A stretch of 64,000 nucleotides of DNA, taken from JABDMH01 sp965223165 (GTDB taxonomy: Bacteria; Bacteroidota; Bacteroidia; Chitinophagales; Saprospiraceae). The translations under genes were made by a program, and so were the position numbers. The stretch covers positions 1-64,000 of the forward strand of contig CBDCVQ010000016.1 of NCBI GenBank assembly GCA_965223165.1. Direction: 5' to 3'. This document shows positions 63,477-64,000 of this stretch, one piece after another. Position 1 is the stretch's first letter. Each line of letters starts with the position of its first letter. The notes under the pieces were generated by a model. It had not been told where the DNA came from and searched no databases. It worked only from the letters and a program-made list of their open reading frames with translations.

Positions 63477-64000
63477 ATGAGATCGCAGCTCCTTGTCCTG
63501 TGTTTGTCCTGCCTGACCGCCTACACCTGGTCACAGGAGAGTGCAGATACGTTACTCCAGGGAGAGTTGACCGAAGTGCATATCGTCGCTACGCGGCTAG
63601 CTACGCCGCAGATGCGCTCCTCCCGATCGATCTACAAGCAGGATCTCACAGATGTCAACCGGCATAACTATCATTTGGCACTGGACGAGGCATTGCTCCA
63701 GATCCCAGGCATTTTTGCGATGAATCCCTACAATTTTTCACAAGACTTGCGCTTGGCTATCCGTGGCTTTGGTGCACGGTCTGCCTTCGGTATTCGCGGC
63801 ATCAAGGTCTTGGTAGATGGAGTACCATCGACGACGCCCGACGGCCAGAGTCAACTTGATCATCTCGATTTGCGGCGAATGGCCAGCATGGAAGTCATCA
63901 ATGGTGGTGGTGCGGGCCTCTACGGCAATGCCGCCGGAGGAGTCATCAGCCTACAGTCTGCCGTACCGACCGAAAGTGGTGCGGGTGCGGGCCTCAAGAT
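63477..64000 (+). CDS. TonB-dependent receptor, 3' end outside the window
   Basis: The gene begins at ATG 63477 and runs past the window end, so only about 174 residues are visible. The signal peptide (MRSQLLVLCLSCLTAYTWSQ) is followed by a TonB-box-like region (TEVHIVATRL) and the plug domain. Plug motifs are LLQIPGIFAMNPYNFSQDLR, LAIRGFGARSAFGIRGIKVL, VDGVPSTTPDGQSQ and LYGNAAGGVISLQ. The pattern fits the siderophore/iron-type receptors (FecA-like group). The substrate cannot be named from this part. Confidence 0.9.
   Translation, partial: MRSQLLVLCLSCLTAYTWSQESADTLLQGELTEVHIVATRLATPQMRSSRSIYKQDLTDVNRHNYHLALDEALLQIPGIFAMNPYNFSQDLRLAIRGFGARSAFGIRGIKVLVDGVPSTTPDGQSQLDHLDLRRMASMEVINGGGAGLYGNAAGGVISLQSAVPTESGAGAGLK

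Overview
The window is chromosomal DNA of a Bacteroidota bacterium. Evidence for this is type IX secretion (T9SS) C-terminal sorting domains, DUF4252 and DUF2167 proteins, an outer-membrane beta-barrel receptor with a carboxypeptidase-like N-terminus, Bacteroidetes-style RHS proteins with a Sec signal, and the general gene style. A Saprospiria-like lineage is my inference. No rRNA is present. Two tRNA genes (Thr-CGU, Pro-CGG) are present.

Layout: 1-8.9 kb is ordinary chromosome: a PhoH-like ATPase (5' end outside the window), an ECF sigma factor / membrane anti-sigma candidate / two DUF4252 proteins cassette, an ABC exporter pair, a T9SS surface protein, an alkaline phosphatase and tRNA-Thr. 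8.9-12.2 kb is a scar: a truncated gene, two tandem copies of a short inverted-repeat element (a third copy lies inside the DUF4252 cassette), and an IS1182-like insertion sequence placed exactly at the junction of the two copies, followed by a DUF2167 gene.

12.7-47.5 kb is the most interesting part. A three-gene surface locus (47.5->33.8 kb, minus strand) ends in a 2208-residue RHS protein. At the conserved core codons YDYGARFYDPS the RHS gene is joined to a 9.4-kb mobile element present twice in tandem (14276-25235, with an IS3-family insertion; 25236-34643, intact). Each copy encodes two tyrosine recombinases, a CHC2/TOPRIM primase-helicase, an XRE regulator, a RadC-like JAB protein and a PDDEXK (DUF1016) nuclease, has a 1.4-kb non-coding arm, and ends in an RHS toxin tip plus its likely immunity gene. 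The tip reads in frame from the resident RHS gene. Beyond the two elements lies a displaced tip with an HExxH metallopeptidase domain, its own candidate immunity lipoprotein and a fossil XRE gene in the same arrangement as in the element. All three junctions share the nine bases GTACGATTA. I propose that this is a site-specific element that inserts into the RHS core codons and swaps the toxin tip and immunity pair, keeping the old tip as a silent, recoverable cassette.

47.5-64 kb returns to chromosome: a 1-kb non-coding stretch, tRNA-Pro, a 16-bp minisatellite, TfoX-like and CocE-like genes, an IS110 element inside a gene remnant, DUF2853, a GNAT remnant, a TonB-type outer-membrane protein, a histidine kinase/response regulator pair, a sterol-desaturase-family enzyme, a SnoaL-like protein, a CBS-domain protein, and the start of a TonB-dependent receptor cut by the window end.
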